Below, piece after piece: positions 61,070 through 64,000 of a stretch of 64,000 nucleotides of DNA. Position 1 is the first letter of the stretch, and each line of letters opens with the position of its first letter. The position numbers were made by a program, and so were the translations under genes. Source of the stretch: JADLHS01 sp044225555 (GTDB lineage: Bacteria; Verrucomicrobiota; Verrucomicrobiia; Limisphaerales; JADLHS01); the NCBI GenBank assembly GCA_044225555.1, contig JBGAIM010000003.1, positions 248,001 through 312,000 on the forward strand. Reading direction: 5' to 3'. The notes under the pieces were generated by a model that did no database searches, had not been told where the DNA came from, and saw nothing but the letters and a program-made list of their open reading frames with translations.

Positions 61070-62515
61070 TCACTGCACCCCAACGCGATAGAAGTAAGGC
61101 CCGCCGTTCGTGGCCGAAGTATCGGTGAACGTCTTCGTTCCGACCACACCTGCAATGTTGGTGGCTACGGGCTGAAATGGCGTGGGCAGGCTGAGGCTGG
61201 TTGCCCGCTCCAGCCAGTAGCTGCGGGTTGCAACGCTTTGCCAGGTCACATTTGCACCCGCAGGGGTGTTTGCAGCGCTGACTATGCGCAACACCGAGAG
61301 CGCATTGGTGGGAACAGTGTCCGAACGCCACTCGCCGTAGTTGTTCACGCCATCGGCATCCGGGTCGGCGAAATCCGCCGAGCCGTTTGTAGGCAGGCCA
61401 TACCGCTGCGCCCAAGCATACGAGAGCACTGAGGATGGCGATTGAAACTCATACGCGCCGATGTCCACCGTGCCACCAACGATGCGCGGATTGCCATCAA
61501 GATCCAAATTACCTTGGGCGTTGGCAACGCCGGCGTTGATGCAAGGTGAAGTGGATTGGAGGCGGAAGTCATGCGCGTTCGGATTGATGAAGAGTGGGTT
61601 TAAGTCGAAGTTGCCAACTCCAAATACTGGCATTGGAGACAGGCAACAATTCGTTATCCACAATCCGGAATCTTGGAAATAGTTCGCGCCGGAAGGTGAT
61701 ACGTTGCCGACGATAATGCAGTTGTTCATCTTGACGTCCGCCCGCCCACTCAGCGAGACCCCATAGATGCCTCCACCGCGCAACAAAGCTTTGTTGCCAA
61801 AAATCGTGCAATTGTTCAAAGCTACTTGACCGGAGGAGTAAGTTGAAACCGCTCCCCCGTAAGCCGCGGCATTCCCGATGAAAAGGCAGCTGTTGTACGT
61901 GCCGGCGTAACCACCGCCACCGCTATCTTGGGCGACGTTGTTGGAAAAGACGCAGTTATAATTGGTCGCAGAAGAATAGATTCCAGGGCCGGAATAAATG
62001 CCGCCCCCGTAAACCGCTGCGTTGCCCACCACCACACAGTTGGAAACAACTGCCCCTGGCGCTCTACACGCGACGCCGCCGCCATACCCCAAGGTTGAAT
62101 TTGTTTCGGTGGCACCGCCCGTCAGTGTGAAGCCGATCAGACTGGCATTCTGCGACAAATAGACGCAACGCATAGCGCCGACGCCATTGGTGGTGAGTGG
62201 CAATTGGTATCCTTTGATCACGGTGGACATTGGGCCGTTGACGCTCTGAACAACAATCGGTTTTGCCACGTTGACACGGCTACCACCCGATCCTCCGCTT
62301 TGGTAGATGCCATTCGTAACCAGCACCAACTCACCGGCAACAGCAACATCCACGGCCTGTTGAATGTTCGTAGCCGCCGTCGCCCAATTCGTGAATGGTG
62401 TCGTCGGATTCGGATTGGCTAGGCTCACATACCGCGTCGCCGCTGCGGCATTGGCAAGAGTGAAAGCCAGACCCACAAAAACGAAGATCGGTAGTTGGCG
62501 GTTGGTTTTGATCAA
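61070..62515 (-). CDS. Secreted beta-helix protein with choice-of-anchor Q-type region
   Basis: A signal peptide (LPIFVFVGLAFTLANAAAA) leads into RYVSLANPNPTTPFTNWATAATNIQQAVD, then short beta-helix rungs rich in GGG and N (YGGGVACRAPGAVVSNCVVVGNAA, YGGGIYSG, VSTYSSGQVALNNCTIFGNKA). SPCINAGVANAQGNLDLDGNPRIVGGTVDIGAYEF is the choice-of-anchor Q signature. A calcium-loop-like DPDADGVNNYGEW and the W...YFYRVGVQ module finish it. A surface-displayed protein is inferred; no catalytic site is visible. Confidence 0.75.
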   Translation of the reverse strand: MIKTNRQLPIFVFVGLAFTLANAAAATRYVSLANPNPTTPFTNWATAATNIQQAVDVAVAGELVLVTNGIYQSGGSGGSRVNVAKPIVVQSVNGPMSTVIKGYQLPLTTNGVGAMRCVYLSQNASLIGFTLTGGATETNSTLGYGGGVACRAPGAVVSNCVVVGNAAVYGGGIYSGPGIYSSATNYNCVFSNNVAQDSGGGGYAGTYNSCLFIGNAAAYGGAVSTYSSGQVALNNCTIFGNKALLRGGGIYGVSLSGRADVKMNNCIIVGNVSPSGANYFQDSGLWITNCCLSPMPVFGVGNFDLNPLFINPNAHDFRLQSTSPCINAGVANAQGNLDLDGNPRIVGGTVDIGAYEFQSPSSVLSYAWAQRYGLPTNGSADFADPDADGVNNYGEWRSDTVPTNALSVLRIVSAANTPAGANVTWQSVATRSYWLERATSLSLPTPFQPVATNIAGVVGTKTFTDTSATNGGPYFYRVGVQ

Positions 62516-62654
62516 GTTCGTTTAGCACCGGCGATGCCATGAGAAATTCAGCAGAAATCTCATCAAGCGGGGGCCTGGGGTGCGCGAAACTCGCGCAATC
62601 CGCGTCACTTTCACGCGTTTCGCTTTCTCGCTGCGCGGGCGACCCTGCCTAAGA

Positions 62655-63779
62655 TCAAAACGGCCAGTTGACCCCGGCGGAAATATACAGCCCACCGGAC
62701 AGGTCCAGCTTGGCCTCGCGTCCGTCGCCGTTGAACGTGGTGCTCGTCATGGGCATGTATTGAACCCCCACGTAAAGGTCGCCGTTCTTCACGACGTGAT
62801 ACATCAACGTGCCGCCGATGTAGCCGCCGTAGGCGAACTCGGTGGAACTGCTTTTGCCTTGGTTGTTGGCTGTGCTGCCATCCGAGAAATGCAAGGTCTC
62901 GTTGTATTTGAGGTCGCCCGCGATGATGCCAAACGCCGCGCCGGCACTCACCGCCAACGCGAGGCGTGGCGGCAATTCCCAATACAAGGTGGGCCCGAGG
63001 CGAAAGCTGAAAACGTTTGCTGCCAAGGTCCGTTCCCCGGTCAGGGGCACATTGGCAATCGTTTCGCCCGGCCCGGCCTGCGCCACATCACCAATCAAAG
63101 CGCCGGGCCCGTTGAATGTGCCTTCGTAAATAAAGTTGCCCTGGCTGGATTCGCCGAGCAGACCCGGAAGCTGGATGCCCGACGCGTCGAAGGAGTGGCT
63201 GATACGGGAGACACTCGCCGACAGGGTTTGATTGTCCTTGATGCTGACCGGAAGATAACCGAAGCCAAATTCCCAACCCACCGACGCGCTTCCCCATTGG
63301 GTGAGGTGTCCGCCATAAGCCACGTCCAGACCGAGTTGGGCCCCGCTGTTTTCGCTGGCGCTGCCGCTGGTCGTGTAGGAATCGGTGGCATTGAACGTCA
63401 GCCGCTGCGAGCCGCTGTTGTATTGGTTGGTGCTTTGATAGCCCCAATTCCACGTCGAGCCGCCATTGTTGCCGCTCGCATCCACGCGCACATAGCCGTT
63501 GTCATAGACGTGGTCCACGCCGCCGACCCCGGTGGGCCCGGGGTTGTTGCCCGAGACATCGAACGTGCCGCTCATGGAAAACTGCGCCTTCAGGTTGAAC
63601 CCCACCAGCGCGCCGACGCGAAAGTGCTTGGTCCAATCGCCCGGAACTCCCTCCGTGGGGCCGAACATGGTATTCCACAGGTCACGGTTGTAGGACTGCG
63701 CGCAAGCGGTCGTCGCGGTGGCGAGCAGCAAGCCCAACCCGCAAGCGGCCACTGAAAGAATTGATCGGGCTTTGCTCAT
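62655..63779 (-). CDS. Outer-membrane beta-barrel-like protein
   Basis: After a signal peptide (LSVAACGLGLLLATATTACA) come alternating amphipathic strands with many Gly/Asn/Tyr and an aromatic end (GGLYISAGVNWPF). The terminal Phe and strand pattern are typical of outer-membrane proteins recognised by BamA. Loops such as GSTWNWGYQSTNQYNSGSQ are low-complexity. It ends 6 bp after... the ATG is 8 bp downstream of the stop of the truncated gene at the window edge, so the two are likely co-transcribed. Function unknown. Confidence 0.65.
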   Translation of the reverse strand: MSKARSILSVAACGLGLLLATATTACAQSYNRDLWNTMFGPTEGVPGDWTKHFRVGALVGFNLKAQFSMSGTFDVSGNNPGPTGVGGVDHVYDNGYVRVDASGNNGGSTWNWGYQSTNQYNSGSQRLTFNATDSYTTSGSASENSGAQLGLDVAYGGHLTQWGSASVGWEFGFGYLPVSIKDNQTLSASVSRISHSFDASGIQLPGLLGESSQGNFIYEGTFNGPGALIGDVAQAGPGETIANVPLTGERTLAANVFSFRLGPTLYWELPPRLALAVSAGAAFGIIAGDLKYNETLHFSDGSTANNQGKSSSTEFAYGGYIGGTLMYHVVKNGDLYVGVQYMPMTSTTFNGDGREAKLDLSGGLYISAGVNWPF

Positions 63780-63785
63780 ATCAGC

Positions 63786-64000
63786 TTACGGGGATTGCCG
63801 GACCCGATAATAGCGTTGAACGGTGTTGGTGGGGTGACTCACGGTCTTGGGCGGACCGTTGTCAATCCACTGCACGCGGCTGGCCGGCGCCACAATGGCC
63901 GGCTGGGCGGTGAGCGCGTTGCTGAAGCTCACGTTGTCGCTGTAAATGATCGTGTAGGTCCGGCCAATCGTCGCCGGGAACTCGATCAGGAAACCGCCCG
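63786..64000 (-). CDS. C-terminal end of a secreted protein, 5' part outside the window
   Basis: The frame is open from the window edge to TAA at 63786-63788, giving about 71 residues. FPATIGRTYTIIYSDNVSF followed by SRVQWIDNGPPKTVSHP and RYYRVRQSP is the same terminal module as on the other secreted proteins. The N-terminal domains cannot be seen. Confidence 0.7.
   Translation of the reverse strand, partial: GGFLIEFPATIGRTYTIIYSDNVSFSNALTAQPAIVAPASRVQWIDNGPPKTVSHPTNTVQRYYRVRQSP

Noticed and set aside
1..64000. tRNA genes, rRNA, CRISPR arrays, prophage or insertion sequences
   Set aside because: The gaps between genes were read on both strands; no cloverleaf with a TTCRANY loop, no regularly spaced direct repeats and no transposase, integrase or phage structural motif were found.

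Overview
The window looks like a chromosomal piece of a member of the Verrucomicrobiota, most likely a Limisphaerales/Pedosphaera-type bacterium (inference from protein style, no search run). The reasons are high GC; many large secreted proteins ending in a W...RFYRVR-type C-terminal module; lamin-tail/CotH, RCC1, Ig-like and choice-of-anchor beta-helix proteins; a TIGR03663-type membrane glycosyltransferase; and dispersed short palindromes. No tRNA, rRNA, CRISPR, phage or transposase gene was seen.

Layout. 1-4029: end of a secreted CotH/lamin-tail protein. 4179-10736: MFS transporter, a GH20-like secreted hydrolase, a Fpg/Nei DNA glycosylase and a family-4 rhamnogalacturonan lyase. 10911-18097 (minus strand): purB, a PilT-type ATPase, then discoidin protein, glycosyltransferase and EamA transporter with tight junctions, and PlsC. 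18391-23609 (plus): a DUF2271/multihaem cytochrome fusion, the flavin transferase ApbE and an OmpR-type two-component pair, read here as one extracytoplasmic redox module. 23963-29740: secreted proteins, a DUF4190/pseudopilin-like protein, an esterase-like lipoprotein and signal peptidase I. 29743-33277: a low-GC MORN-repeat gene overlapping mutS, and mutS itself. 33418-43963 (plus): amt-glnB, then a Cys-rich membrane protein, an alpha-2-macroglobulin split into two overlapping ORFs, and TonB-ExbB-ExbD. 44043-49639: RCC1/Ig protein, a broken asd, murA. 49703-51396: tsf and rpsB. 51661-56375: purC, a paralogous pair of membrane-anchored proteins, and tgt. 56880-60879 (minus): hom-thrC-lysC. 61070-64000: a beta-helix protein, an outer-membrane-like barrel and the end of another secreted protein.

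The most unusual signals are these. (1) Two clover-shaped palindromic elements are inserted in frame inside mutS, each made of two 8-bp hairpins closed by GGTAGG/CCTACC; related palindromes sit between genes. (2) The alpha-2-macroglobulin is split in its linker, carries an in-frame 7-bp repeat tract, and sits in one gene run with ExbB/ExbD and a TonB-like protein lacking an obvious membrane anchor. (3) asd has lost two internal segments, although its promoter looks intact and hom/thrC/lysC are complete. (4) A DUF2271-multihaem-ApbE-two-component cluster has a cytochrome with no visible signal peptide. (5) A recurring C-terminal module is present on at least eight proteins.
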